From NCBI GenBank assembly GCA_043497085.1, contig JBIEKI010000019.1: 64,000 bases of DNA; one strand, given 5' to 3'. A program made the translations under genes and the position numbers. Shown here piece by piece: positions 15,233-23,157 of this stretch; within the stretch, counting starts at the first letter, position 1; every line of letters starts with the position of its first letter. The notes below the pieces were generated by a model. That model saw only the letters and a program-made list of their open reading frames with translations. It was not told the DNA's origin and searched no databases. The DNA is from Thalassobacillus sp043497085. GTDB lineage: Bacteria; Bacillota; Bacilli; Bacillales; Halobacillaceae.

Positions 15233-17391
15233 CCGTTTTCCACCTTTTCCAGATTCTTAAAATTCCTGCTGATCGGCCGGGGTGCCTTCAATTTATCAAA
15301 ATAAATCAAATAGGTATTCATCTTGTCATCAATACTCTCGATATTCCCTTCGCCAAATACGGGATGCCTCACACGTGTACCTTTCTCAAACGCGTTTGCT
15401 GTTTCTTGTTCAGGATGGGCGTAAGCCTGGATGTACTGCTTCGCTTCCTTAATCAACTCTTCATCAAGCAAGCCAATTCGCTGATAGTCTGTTTCATCGA
15501 CTTCGAAAATGAAACGGGAAGGATACTTCTGCAGGCCTCCGCTTTGAAACCCTTCCGATTCAGTCATGTATAATTCTTTTTCGGCTCTTGTCACTGCAAC
15601 ATAAGCAAGCCGCCGTTCTTCTTCGAGCCCCCGTTCCTTCCTTTCCCTCAGCGTCCGCACGTTAGGAATGATACCTTCTGTCATTCCTGCAAAAAAGACG
15701 TAAGGAAACTCAAGTCCTTTGGCAGTATGAATCGTCATCATCTTTACCGTTTCTGCCTGGGCTTCTCTGTCATGCTCTGTATAAAGGGTGAGCATCTGTA
15801 AATATTCTTCTAGTTCAATATCCTCCCCCAATGTCTGTTCATATTGAACAATCGAATGCAGCAGCTCAGTCAGGTTATCGAGTCTGTCCTGGTCCCCATC
15901 TTCCCTGATATAAGCCTCATATCCTGTCTGCTGCAAGGTTTCCTGGAGCAATTCAGAGATATTCAACTCTTTTCGTTTAACCTTTAAAGACTCGATAGTA
16001 TCTACAAATGACCTGGCTCCCGTACGCTGCAGTCGTGGGTGGTCAATATATTTTTTCAAGGTATCATACAGAGTCGCACCTTCTGCCTCTGCTCTTTCCC
16101 TTATAAAATGCATCCGTTTCTTACCGATTTGCCGTTTGGGGACATTGACAATTCTGGAAAATGATAAATCATCTCCAAACGCAATCAACCTTAAATGGGC
16201 CAGAGCATCTTTGATCTCCATCCTGTCGAAAAACTTGAAACCTCCAAAGATGGTATATTCAATATTCTCGTTTATAAGCGCTTGTTCAATGAAGCGTGAT
16301 AAATAATTCGCCCGATATAAAATAGCTATATCGTTATAACTGGCTCCCTGTTTTTCAACTAAATGCTTGATTTTGTCCACTATCCATCCGGCTTCATCCC
16401 GTTCATCTTTTCCATGAAAATGGATAACCTTCAATCCTGTTTCGTTATCGGTAACCATTTCCTTATCTACGCGGAAATAGTTATGCTTGATAAGTGAATT
16501 ACCCACAGCTAAAATTTCCGGGGTGGACCGGTAGTTCCGATTCAAGAAAATCGTTTCTGCAGAAGGAAAATATTCCTGAAAGTCCACAATATATTTCGGA
16601 TCAGCGCCCCGCCATTCGTATATGGTCTGATCCGGGTCGCCAACGACAAATAAGTTTCCGTGCTTTTCCGCCAGCATACGTATCAATTCGAACTGCTTGG
16701 CATTGCTGTCCTGGAATTCATCGACCTGGATATAAAACAGCCGATCCTGCCACTTTTCCAGAACCTCCGGATACTGACTGAATAAAACGAAGGTAAAGTT
16801 GATGAGATCGTCAAAATCCAGACCGAACACCCGCTTTTGCTTTTTCAAATATAATTGGATGATACGCCCGTCCAGATCGTCACCCGCTTCTTCAGCCATC
16901 ATCTCTCCACGTTGGACCATTTGCTGGACATAGTGGGTGTTTCCTTTTAGCATGCCGATTTTATCGAGCAGCCGTTTGAACGTTTTATCATTCAACTTCA
17001 ACCCAAGATCTTCAAAAATTTCTCTTAATACAGCTTTTTGATCCTCGACATCCATGATGACGAAATTCTTGGGATAGAATAGGCGGTGAATATCCTCGCG
17101 CAGGACACGGACGCAAAAACCGTGGTACGTCGTGATAAAGCCGGTGTCCTGTTCCCCGCCGATCAACTGTTTGACCCGTCTTCTCATTTCATGTGCTGCT
17201 TTATTTGTGAAGGTGACACACAACATGTTAGAAGGTTCGATACCTAATGCATTCGCAATGAATGCATAACGATGGGTCAGTGCTTTTGTTTTTCCTGAAC
17301 CTGCACCAGCAATGACGCGTATGTATCCTTCTGTGGAAATAACTGCCTGTTGCTGAGCTTTGCTCAAACCTGTCATTAACTTTTCCATCAT
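15229..17391 (-). CDS. UvrD/PcrA-family DNA helicase (YjcD-like)
   Basis: The 720-residue superfamily 1A helicase has the Q motif 'GLSKAQQQAV', Walker A 'GAGSGKTKALTHR', motif II 'IQVDEFQDSNAKQ', motif III 'FVVGDPDQTIYEWRGAD', motif IV 'LNRNYRSTPEI', motif V 'MTIHTAKGLEFPYVF' and motif VI 'RRLAYVAVTRA'. A PcrA-like C-terminal tail is present ('GTRVRHPVFGEGNI'). It unwinds DNA 3' to 5' in repair or recombination; its specific role is unknown. I choose the ATG at 17391 (AAAGG 7 bases before) over the upstream frame to 17445. The trmO start overlaps its stop. Confidence 0.9.
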   Translation of the reverse strand: MMEKLMTGLSKAQQQAVISTEGYIRVIAGAGSGKTKALTHRYAFIANALGIEPSNMLCVTFTNKAAHEMRRRVKQLIGGEQDTGFITTYHGFCVRVLREDIHRLFYPKNFVIMDVEDQKAVLREIFEDLGLKLNDKTFKRLLDKIGMLKGNTHYVQQMVQRGEMMAEEAGDDLDGRIIQLYLKKQKRVFGLDFDDLINFTFVLFSQYPEVLEKWQDRLFYIQVDEFQDSNAKQFELIRMLAEKHGNLFVVGDPDQTIYEWRGADPKYIVDFQEYFPSAETIFLNRNYRSTPEILAVGNSLIKHNYFRVDKEMVTDNETGLKVIHFHGKDERDEAGWIVDKIKHLVEKQGASYNDIAILYRANYLSRFIEQALINENIEYTIFGGFKFFDRMEIKDALAHLRLIAFGDDLSFSRIVNVPKRQIGKKRMHFIRERAEAEGATLYDTLKKYIDHPRLQRTGARSFVDTIESLKVKRKELNISELLQETLQQTGYEAYIREDGDQDRLDNLTELLHSIVQYEQTLGEDIELEEYLQMLTLYTEHDREAQAETVKMMTIHTAKGLEFPYVFFAGMTEGIIPNVRTLRERKERGLEEERRLAYVAVTRAEKELYMTESEGFQSGGLQKYPSRFIFEVDETDYQRIGLLDEELIKEAKQYIQAYAHPEQETANAFEKGTRVRHPVFGEGNIESIDDKMNTYLIYFDKLKAPRPISRNFKNLEKVENG

Positions 17392-17517
17392 CTCCCCGCC
17401 TTTGTCTAGAACGTTTGTTTGTATTATATCATAATCGGGGTACATACACTTGTCTCATAAATCCTCTTAAACATAAAAACCAGCCATCCTGAAAAGGGTG
17501 GCTGGTTTTCCATGTTA

Positions 17518-17898
17518 TTACCGAATGGCACAACGGTTCGGACCGATTTCCATTTCCCGCTGGGCTTCTGTTTCTGGTTTTTGTTTTCCCATATTCGTCT
17601 CCCGGATATCCTGATAACTGTTCGGCTGCGGCGGCAAGTTATCTGTAACCGAGCTTCGGAATTTGCTTTCATCCTCAATATTTAATCCGTGGTTCTCTTT
17701 ATATAATGTCCGAAGATTCTCCGACACGCTTCCATCTTCGTTCATTTCTTTGATGCTCATAAAGTGGGCAGGAAGTACTGTCAGACTATCTGGCAACGAT
17801 TTATACCTTTCATAAAGTGTGTTGCGTAAATCTGCTACCCAGTCTTCTGCTTTAAAGATGGTCACAAACAACTGCCGATGCCTGAAGGGACTGAGCAT
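17518..17898 (-). pseudogene. C-terminal remnant of an MBL-fold hydrolase (YrkH type)
   Basis: From about residue 16 the frame encodes 'KAEDWVADLRNTLYERYKSLPD...VLPAHF' and ends 'LPPQPNSYQDIRETNMG...MEIGPNRCAI', the typical C-terminal third of YrkH-like metallo-beta-lactamase hydrolases linked to sulfur transfer. The HxHxDH metal-binding part is missing. Upstream the sequence runs into tusA in another frame. I read this as a deletion that fused the two neighbouring genes of a yrk-type sulfur cluster. No ribosome binding site precedes the apparent ATG. Confidence 0.75.
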
Positions 17899-18052
17899 TT
17901 CCAGGAATATCCGTTGTGGAACCTTTATCTGTAGCCTGAATTTCCATGACCATCCCCGGATCCAGTTTATCTATTTCTTTTTTTGTCTTTACAATCGGCA
18001 TCGGACACGCAAGTCCTTTGGCATTAACTACTTTATTAACAGTAACTTCCAA
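17852..18052 (-). pseudogene. Truncated TusA-like sulfurtransferase carrier
   Basis: The frame starts at TTG 18052, ten bases behind AAAGGAG, and encodes a TusA/SirA domain: 'NAKGLACPMPIVKTKKEIDKL' includes the sulfur-carrying Cys in the CPMP motif, followed by 'MEIQATDKGSTTDIP'. After that point the expected C-terminal strand (usually W...TGHQ) is lost and the frame ends in unrelated residues. In a shifted frame 'HRQLF' resembles the TGHQ end, so a small frameshift and a larger deletion into the MBL gene are likely. It may still be expressed but is probably non-functional. Confidence 0.72.
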
Positions 18053-18119
18053 AGAAACTTCACTCCTTTCGTAATTATTATTGATGATTCTTAGCCTGTT
18101 ATGCTTAGTGACATTTCCC

Positions 18120-18219
18120 ATTAGAAAAACTTGAATTGTCGCAAATTACTAATGGCGAAAACCTTAGTATTTTCTTTAACTTTAATTATTTTACGAAGTT
18201 AAACTTTCTCATAGCAAAA
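18120..18219 (+). repeat. Interspersed ~100-bp repeat, copy A
   Basis: The block begins ATTAGAAAAACTTG, contains ATGGCGAAAACCTTAGTATTTTCTTT and continues to an AAGTTAAACT-type tail. It shares this order with copies at 18996, 26849 and 29193. The GC-rich hairpin is degenerate in this copy. It lies upstream of the tusA remnant. Confidence 0.75.
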
Positions 18220-18221
18220 AA

Positions 18222-18248
18222 ACAAGCACACCTGAATAGTGTGCTTGT
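18222..18248 (-). terminator. Terminator of the DUF3006 gene
   Basis: Perfect 10-base stem ACAAGCACAC / GTGTGCTTGT with a 7-base loop, followed on the minus strand by seven T. Confidence 0.9.
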
Positions 18249-18282
18249 AATTATCCAATATAATTATAAGTGCAGTATTATT

Positions 18283-18516
18283 TTATAAACCTTCTAATTC
18301 TTTTTCAGGTTCTTGTGTACCCGCTTTTTCTTTTGCAATGATTTCAACATGTCTTAAGTTTCCAATGCTGTCAAAATCTATGGCTAACGTATCTCCTACT
18401 TTAGCAAAAGCAATCAGTCTCTCTTTTAACACCATCAATTCATTATGCTCGTTTCCTTTTTCCACTAGCACTGCGTAAAATCCCTCAAAACGATCCAAGG
18501 TGTATTGATTAATCAT
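18283..18516 (-). CDS. DUF3006 domain protein
   Basis: The 77-residue protein starts 'INQYTLDRFEGFYAVLVE' and continues with 'LKERLIAFAKVGDTLAIDFD', the pattern of DUF3006. The function is unknown; members are small cytoplasmic beta-rich proteins, often near secreted or DNA-uptake metallo-beta-lactamases. A GAGGGAG-type ribosome binding site precedes the ATG and a terminator follows, so it is monocistronic. A possible sigma-B promoter lies about 70 bases upstream. Confidence 0.8.
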   Translation of the reverse strand: MINQYTLDRFEGFYAVLVEKGNEHNELMVLKERLIAFAKVGDTLAIDFDSIGNLRHVEIIAKEKAGTQEPEKELEGL

Positions 18517-18585
18517 TAAGATGAACTCCCTCTCTTCGTTATTAGTTGGAGATATCAGCCATAAAATTATGTCTCTTATTTAACA

Positions 18586-18610
18586 CTACCCTTGTCAGAA
18601 AATTAAAAAC
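18586..18610 (-). promoter_or_regulatory. Possible sigma-B promoter of the DUF3006 gene
   Basis: On the minus strand GTTTTT (18605-18610), 13 bases, GGGTAG (18586-18591). Weaker than the sites at 345 and 22458. Confidence 0.4.
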
Positions 18611-18743
18611 AGGTTTTTAATGGAAAATTGTCGAAACTTTTGTATTTATGCGTCTTTATTTGTAAAGAAATCGTAATAAATCCCTCGTCTTATTTCCTAT
18701 TTTAGTATAAAATGAACTTAGACATTATGAAGGAGGAACAGCA

Positions 18744-18902
18744 GTGCGCACGTTATTATTGGCCTTATTGATCATTTTCATGGTCAGCTTCGGTGTTATT
18801 GGTTATACAGACACAGGAGAAGAAGGCGAAATCAAGATCCAGGATGATACTCGTACCGAACACTTAGTGATTCAAACCATAGCAAGCATGATGGTAAAAT
18901 GA
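18744..18902 (+). CDS. Small single-pass membrane or secreted peptide
   Basis: A 52-residue open frame starts at GTG 18744, seven bases behind AAGGAGG. Residues 3-22 are hydrophobic ('TLLLALLIIFMVSFGVIGY'), followed by an acidic polar tail with 'DTGEEGEIKIQDD'. A terminator follows directly. No family is recognised. The ribosome binding site, the coherent anchor-tail layout and the terminator support a real gene. Confidence 0.65.
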   Translation: MRTLLLALLIIFMVSFGVIGYTDTGEEGEIKIQDDTRTEHLVIQTIASMMVK

Positions 18903-18937
18903 AAATCCGCCTGTCCTAAACGACAGCCGGATTTTTT
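18903..18937 (+). terminator. Terminator of the small membrane peptide gene
   Basis: AAATCCGCCTGTC / GACAGCCGGATTT stem (one mismatch) with a 6-base loop and a T run. Confidence 0.85.
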
Positions 18938-18941
18938 CTTA

Positions 18942-19155
18942 TCCCTCCAGCTCCAGCGCCTACCCCCTCGAGGTCTTAAGTCCATCCTCTCTGTGATTAG
19001 AAAAACTTTGCTTATCGCCACTTCCTAATGGCGAAAGCCTTAGTTTTTCTTATACTTTGGTCCTTTAATAAAGTTAGTCTGTATTAAAGTACACAAAACG
19101 TCACGGCGTGGATTGGCTTAAGCTTTTCGGGGGTGAGTAAGGCGCCTTCGCTTTT
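18942..19155. repeat. Fold-back repeat with ~40-bp inverted arms enclosing repeat copy B
   Basis: The left arm (about 18945-18985, containing CCAGCGCCTACCCCCTCGAG) is similar to the reverse complement of the right arm (about 19108-19155, containing AAGGCGCCTT). Such GCGCC-ended fold-back sequences are common between Bacillus genes. Its centre is occupied almost entirely by the ~100-bp repeat (18996-19098), so the two are nested. No gene is seen here. Confidence 0.6.
18996..19098 (+). repeat. Interspersed ~100-bp repeat, copy B
   Basis: Starts ATTAGAAAAACTTTGC, contains TTATCGCCACTTCCTAATGGCGAAAG, then CTTAGTTTTTCTTATACTTT and an AAAGTTAG...TTAAAGTACAC tail. Very close to copy D in layout. 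Confidence 0.8.
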
Positions 19156-19156
19156 G

Positions 19157-19717
19157 TTACTTATTAAGCACTTCCTCAAAATCGAACTCCCCACTTGGAG
19201 AAATATCTGCGAATAAAGAACGTTTCATGATTTTTAACGCATTTTTATTATCCGTTTTATCCTCAGAAACAACCAGGTCCTTTGGAATATAAAGGTCATA
19301 TTCACGCATATAGGCTCCGTTTGCTGTGAACAATACACACATATCTCCTGTCGTGCCCGTTAAAATTAGCCGATCTACTCCTATTTGAGCAAGAAGAATA
19401 TCTAACTGAGTTCCATAGAAGCCTGAATGCTTCGGTTTGATGACAAAAAAGTCGTCCTCATCCGGCTCCATTTTCTCTACAAGCGGCTTCCCTCTTCCCT
19501 TTTTGCACTCTTCCACGATTTCGCGGGCATTGTCCTGCCAGAGACCAAAGTTGTCATTAACATAAATGACCGGTATCCCTTTTTCTTTTGCCTCCTGTTT
19601 GAAAGCGTACAGATTGTCCGCTATTTCCAAGGAATGTTCAAGCAGGTCTTCTCCTCCATCGAAATCCATTTTGTTGATCACATCGATAATAAGTAATGCT
19701 GTATTTGATTGTTGCAT
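19157..19717 (-). CDS. Isochorismatase-family cysteine hydrolase
   Basis: The 186-residue protein has the triad of the family: Asp in 'LLIIDVINKM' (about residue 12), Lys in 'FVIKPKHSGFYGT' (about residue 95) and Cys in 'TGTTGDMCVLFTA' (about residue 127), with the non-proline loop before it. Members hydrolyse amides or ethers such as nicotinamide or isochorismate. It lies 15 bases after nadE on the same strand, so a nicotinamidase-like role in NAD salvage is possible, but sequence alone does not show the substrate. AGAGGGTG precedes the ATG. Confidence 0.85.
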   Translation of the reverse strand: MQQSNTALLIIDVINKMDFDGGEDLLEHSLEIADNLYAFKQEAKEKGIPVIYVNDNFGLWQDNAREIVEECKKGRGKPLVEKMEPDEDDFFVIKPKHSGFYGTQLDILLAQIGVDRLILTGTTGDMCVLFTANGAYMREYDLYIPKDLVVSEDKTDNKNALKIMKRSLFADISPSGEFDFEEVLNK

Positions 19718-19732
19718 CTATTACACCCTCTA

Positions 19733-20482
19733 CTACTCGAATTTTGGCGGTTCCGCCGGCATGATCCGCTTATGTGCTGATTTCTTATGGAGCGCTTCAA
19801 TGATTTCCTTATCTTTTTCAGCCACCTGTTCCCCTTTCAAATAAGCGTCAATGGTGTCATAAGAAACACCCATTTCTTCTTCATCCGTCTGACCTTCCCA
19901 AAGTTCAGCACTTGGCTTTTTCTCCACAACTTGAGAAGGAACTCCCAGATAACGTGCCATTTCACGTACTTCCCCTTTTGTCATATGAATGAGGGGCACA
20001 AGATCGACACCGCCATCCCCATATTTAGTGAAATACCCGGTGTAATGCTCAGGAGCGTTATCCGTACCCACTACCAGATAACCGTAATTAGCTGCAACAG
20101 AATAGAGCGTACTCATCCGGAGTCTCGCTTGCAGGTTAGCTCCATTCAATTGAGCATTTTCTTCATTCCAATCCTGATTTCCTTGTAGCTGCTCCTGTAT
20201 TTCGCTGTAAGTCGTTTTATAACTTTCCGTCAATTCGATACCGACCTTTTTGAGGTTCGCTCCTTCCACCACTGCGATTGCGTCTTTTTGATCCTCCACA
20301 CGCTGGTTAATCGGAAGGATTACTCCGATGGAATCATCAGGAAAAGCCTGTTTGATCAAGTAAGCAACAACTGCAGAATCGATCCCCCCGCTCACACCTA
20401 CTAACGCACCATTCAACCCGGCATCATTTACTTGTTGTCTTATCCATGACACTAAGTGGTCTACACGTTTTTCCATTTCCAT
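19733..20482 (-). CDS. nadE: NH3-dependent NAD+ synthetase
   Basis: The 249-residue enzyme amidates deamido-NAD. The PP-loop is 'VGVSGGIDSAVVAYL' (about residues 28-42); 'VGTDNAPEHYTGYFTKYGDGGVDLVPL' and 'KKPSAELWEGQTDEEEMG' are the NAD and nucleotide-binding blocks. There is no nitrilase domain, so it uses free ammonia. It is a little shorter than B. subtilis NadE. GGAGAGG lies before the ATG. It probably forms a two-gene unit with the hydrolase downstream. Confidence 0.96.
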   Translation of the reverse strand: MEMEKRVDHLVSWIRQQVNDAGLNGALVGVSGGIDSAVVAYLIKQAFPDDSIGVILPINQRVEDQKDAIAVVEGANLKKVGIELTESYKTTYSEIQEQLQGNQDWNEENAQLNGANLQARLRMSTLYSVAANYGYLVVGTDNAPEHYTGYFTKYGDGGVDLVPLIHMTKGEVREMARYLGVPSQVVEKKPSAELWEGQTDEEEMGVSYDTIDAYLKGEQVAEKDKEIIEALHKKSAHKRIMPAEPPKFE

Positions 20483-20636
20483 AATAAAACCTCTCCTTAT
20501 TCGGGTTTATAGCTTCAGTTATTTCTATAACCACAAATTCCTTAAAGGTCAGTATTCTAAACATTTATGTTTACCTATTAGCTATAAGGGCAATATTCGT
20601 ATCGTATAAAGGATTTGTCATGTTAGGGGCGAGAGT

Positions 20637-21632
20637 ATGCCGAATCGGTTTAAACGCGCTATTCAATTCAGTATTACATTAGCTACTTTGATATTAATCA
20701 TGACCATTGTGTTCATGCAGGTGGAGAATTATACTTTTTTCGAAAGTTTCTGGATGACAATCGTATCTGTGCTGGCAATCGGTTATGGCGATATGGTTCC
20801 AGTCAGTAATGCCGGAAAAATCTTTGCTATGTTTTTAATCCCGGTTACGATGGGGTTTTCTACTTACTTATTGACATTTATCGCAGCATCCATGATTGAA
20901 GGCAGACTATCGAAAAAATGGGAGAGAAAAAAGATGGATAAGCAAATCAGTCGAATGAAGGAACACTATATCATTTGTGGATATGGCCGTGTCGGGGAGC
21001 AAGTGTTAAAAGAACTCACCCAACACGATTATCATGCAGTAATCGTCGATTATGACGAGAAAGCTGTAGAAACAGTCCCGGAAGGCATTCCCTTTATCGT
21101 GGCAGATGCTAAAAAGAATGAAGTATTGGAGCATGCAGGGATAGGTAAAGCGAAAGGAATCATCATTACTACGTCGGATGATGCCACGAATGTCTTTATA
21201 ACATTGACAGCCAAAGGGTTGAATGAGGGTGCTAAAGCAATTGTAAGAGCAGAAGCATTCGAAACGGAAGATAAAATAAAACGTGCAGGGGCAGACCACG
21301 TCGTAAATACCAGTGATTTAGGAGGCAGAAGAATGGCGCTTTCTATGATCAAGCCTGCAAGCATGCATTACATCGATTCTATTATTCACGCCGAATCTGA
21401 TCACTATCAGGTGGAAGAAATTAAAATTAATGAAGATTCTTCCCTTGAGAATCACAAAATCACCGAGCTGCCTTTGCATAAGGAACACGGTATTTCTATT
21501 CTCGGTCTTCAACGAGATAGTAAATTCATTGGATTGGCGGATAAAGATGCATCAATACAAACGGGCGATATTCTCATTTTATTCGGGGATTCCGATAATA
21601 TAAAATCTTTCAAGGAGAAAATCATCACTTAA
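20637..21632 (+). CDS. Two-TM potassium channel with RCK (TrkA-N/TrkA-C) domains
   Basis: The 331-residue protein has TM1 (about residues 11-29), a pore loop with filter 'IGYGD' at 48-52, TM2 (about 61-85), then an RCK N-terminal Rossmann domain with 'IICGYGRVGEQ' (residues 112-122) and a TrkA-C domain from about 245. This is the MthK/YugO-type ligand-gated K+ channel layout. The residue before the filter is Ala47 where Thr is usual (TVGYGD). AGGGG precedes the ATG. Probable role: K+ efflux or uptake under osmotic or electrical control. Confidence 0.9.
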   Translation: MPNRFKRAIQFSITLATLILIMTIVFMQVENYTFFESFWMTIVSVLAIGYGDMVPVSNAGKIFAMFLIPVTMGFSTYLLTFIAASMIEGRLSKKWERKKMDKQISRMKEHYIICGYGRVGEQVLKELTQHDYHAVIVDYDEKAVETVPEGIPFIVADAKKNEVLEHAGIGKAKGIIITTSDDATNVFITLTAKGLNEGAKAIVRAEAFETEDKIKRAGADHVVNTSDLGGRRMALSMIKPASMHYIDSIIHAESDHYQVEEIKINEDSSLENHKITELPLHKEHGISILGLQRDSKFIGLADKDASIQTGDILILFGDSDNIKSFKEKIIT

Positions 21633-21736
21633 GCTTCCACTCCTATAGAACAAATGACTTTAAAAACTTTTTATCCTGCGGGATAATAACAGACAGATAA
21701 TTAATTTTTTGCAGTCGTTTTAAAGGAGTGCTGATT

Positions 21737-22423
21737 ATGATAGAAAAAGAAAGGCAAGTGCTTGTCATATTCCCTCACCCGGATGATGAAGCTTTCGGTG
21801 TATCAGGTACTATCGCTTCTTATATTAACCAGGGAACACCATTGACTTATGCTTGCTTAACCTTGGGGGAAATGGGAAGAAATCTCGGAAAGCCGCAATT
21901 CGCTAACCGCGAAACCCTGCCGCTTATCAGGAAAGAGGAACTGAAGCTGGCGGCGAAAGCAATGGGAATTGAAGACTTACGAATGATGGGCTTCCGTGAT
22001 AAAACATTAGAATTTGAAGATGATGAAAAAATGACCCAGCTGGTTCGTGATTTGATCAGTGAACTTCATCCATCTTTGATTATTACGTTTTACCCAGGCT
22101 ACGCTGTGCATCCAGACCACGAAGCTACCGCAAGGGCGGTCATCCGAGCTGTCAGTGAAATTGATCCGGCTGAACGACCGAAACTCCATTGTCTGGCTTT
22201 TGCCAATAACACCTATGAGGAATTAGGCGCACCGGATGTCATCAATGATATTGAAGCGGTCAAAGAACAGAAACTGGACGCCATGCGCGCCCATATTTCT
22301 CAAACGGCACGCATCCTGGAAATGATTGAAGAAGGTATGAAAGTCAATGATCCAGAAGCATTGAAGTGGGTCACGAAGGAAAGCTTCTACAGTTATAAAT
22401 GGGAAAATGATCAGGTGAAATAA
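21737..22423 (+). CDS. bshB2: Bacillithiol biosynthesis deacetylase BshB2
   Basis: The 228-residue LmbE-like zinc enzyme has 'FPHPDDEAFGVSGT' (metal-binding His-Pro-Asp-Asp, residues about 13-16) and 'YAVHPDHEATARAV'. It deacetylates GlcNAc-malate, the second step of bacillithiol synthesis. The length and the sequence 'TLGEMGRNLGKPQFANRETLP' fit BshB2 (YojG) rather than BshB1. The ATG at 21737 is 8 bases behind AAAGGAG. It is followed by a terminator. Confidence 0.92.
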   Translation: MIEKERQVLVIFPHPDDEAFGVSGTIASYINQGTPLTYACLTLGEMGRNLGKPQFANRETLPLIRKEELKLAAKAMGIEDLRMMGFRDKTLEFEDDEKMTQLVRDLISELHPSLIITFYPGYAVHPDHEATARAVIRAVSEIDPAERPKLHCLAFANNTYEELGAPDVINDIEAVKEQKLDAMRAHISQTARILEMIEEGMKVNDPEALKWVTKESFYSYKWENDQVK

Positions 22424-22448
22424 ATGCTGTCCAAAAGGGCAGCATTTT
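22422..22448 (+). terminator. Terminator of bshB2
   Basis: AAATGCTGTCC / GGGCAGCATTT (one mismatch) with a 4-base loop, then T-rich sequence. Confidence 0.85.
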
Positions 22449-22457
22449 CTTTGTATT

Positions 22458-22483
22458 GTTTTAGCTTCCAGTCGGCAGGGTAA
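22458..22483 (+). promoter_or_regulatory. Sigma-B promoter of csbD
   Basis: GTTTTA (22458-22463), 14 bases, GGGTAA (22478-22483), 39 bases before the start codon. The spacing is identical to the site at 345. Confidence 0.8.
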
Positions 22484-22521
22484 ATGTCTAATACAATAGT
22501 TCGGAAAGGAGCATGTTACCA

Positions 22522-22710
22522 ATGAAAGATAAAAAAGGTCTTAGCGATAAAGTGAAAGCAGGGGTTTCAAAAGCAAAAGGTGAAATGAAGGACCAGGCAG
22601 GTAATGCTAAAAATGATCCGAAGATGCAAGCGGAAGGTAAAAATGAGAAAGACAAAGGTGAATTCCAAAAGAAGACCGGTGAGATGAAAGATAAATTCAA
22701 TAATAAATAA
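22522..22710 (+). CDS. csbD: CsbD-family stress protein
   Basis: The 62-residue hydrophilic protein is rich in Lys, Asp and Gly and has the CsbD pattern 'KGEMKDQAGNAKNDPKMQAEGKNEKDKG...KKTGEMKDKF'. The function of the family is not known; B. subtilis csbD is a sigma-B gene, and a good sigma-B promoter is present here. The ATG at 22522 lies 10 bases behind GGAAAGGAG; an ATG three codons earlier is too close to it. Confidence 0.9.
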   Translation: MKDKKGLSDKVKAGVSKAKGEMKDQAGNAKNDPKMQAEGKNEKDKGEFQKKTGEMKDKFNNK

Positions 22711-22731
22711 AAAAAGGATCCTCCCTCTATC

Positions 22732-22793
22732 AAGTAGTTCATTTTTGGTGTGCAAAATGTCTTTGCAACCCTTAACTGAACTACTTTTTTATT
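22732..22793 (+). terminator. Probable csbD terminator
   Basis: AAGTAGTTCA and TGAACTACTT flank a long loop that itself contains TGCAAA-type pairing, followed by six T. Confidence 0.6.
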
Positions 22794-22848
22794 GAAAAGA
22801 TCTGTTAAACGATGTTGGCTATTTTTATAAGTGTCTTACTTCATTTAA

Positions 22849-22982
22849 GGGGCCGAAAAGTCGAAGACTTGAGCTCGAGATACTTCGGGTCCGTTGCCGA
22901 GTCAGGAGTAAGGACGGCTGGGAAACGATTCGCTTTCCTGTGGGGGAACTGGCAAGCCTCCTCAGACTTCGTCTTCCGGGGT
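22849..22982 (+). repeat. Large fold-back repeat, truncated copy 1
   Basis: The start is closely similar to the copies at 40694 and 53668, from GCCGAAAAGTCGAAGACTT through TTCGCTTTCCTGTGGGGGAA to the GTCTTCCGGGGT block. It breaks off at 22982 exactly where the IS element begins. The right half is missing. Confidence 0.8.
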
Positions 22983-23113
22983 TTTTATCATATATTGGTA
23001 GAAGACCCCCACCTCAAAACGCGGAGCGTTTAGGTGGGGGATGAATGCCGGGTTTTCACTTCGGGCGATAAAATAGATAAGAACTCGTGTTCGTAATATT
23101 TTAACAGATGCTG

Positions 23114-23119
23114 TATAAT
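23114..23119 (+). promoter_or_regulatory. Possible -10 box of tnpB
   Basis: TATAAT about 40 bases before the tnpB start, with a weak TTCGTA 18 bases further upstream. Confidence 0.4.
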
Positions 23120-23157
23120 ATAGGTATCTAAATACCTGTAAAGGAGTGAGCAACCGA

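Noticed and set aside
22849..23040. CRISPR-like repeats near the TnpB gene
   Set aside because: The repeats are single subterminal hairpins and a fold-back element, not direct repeats with spacers. No array occurs anywhere in the window.
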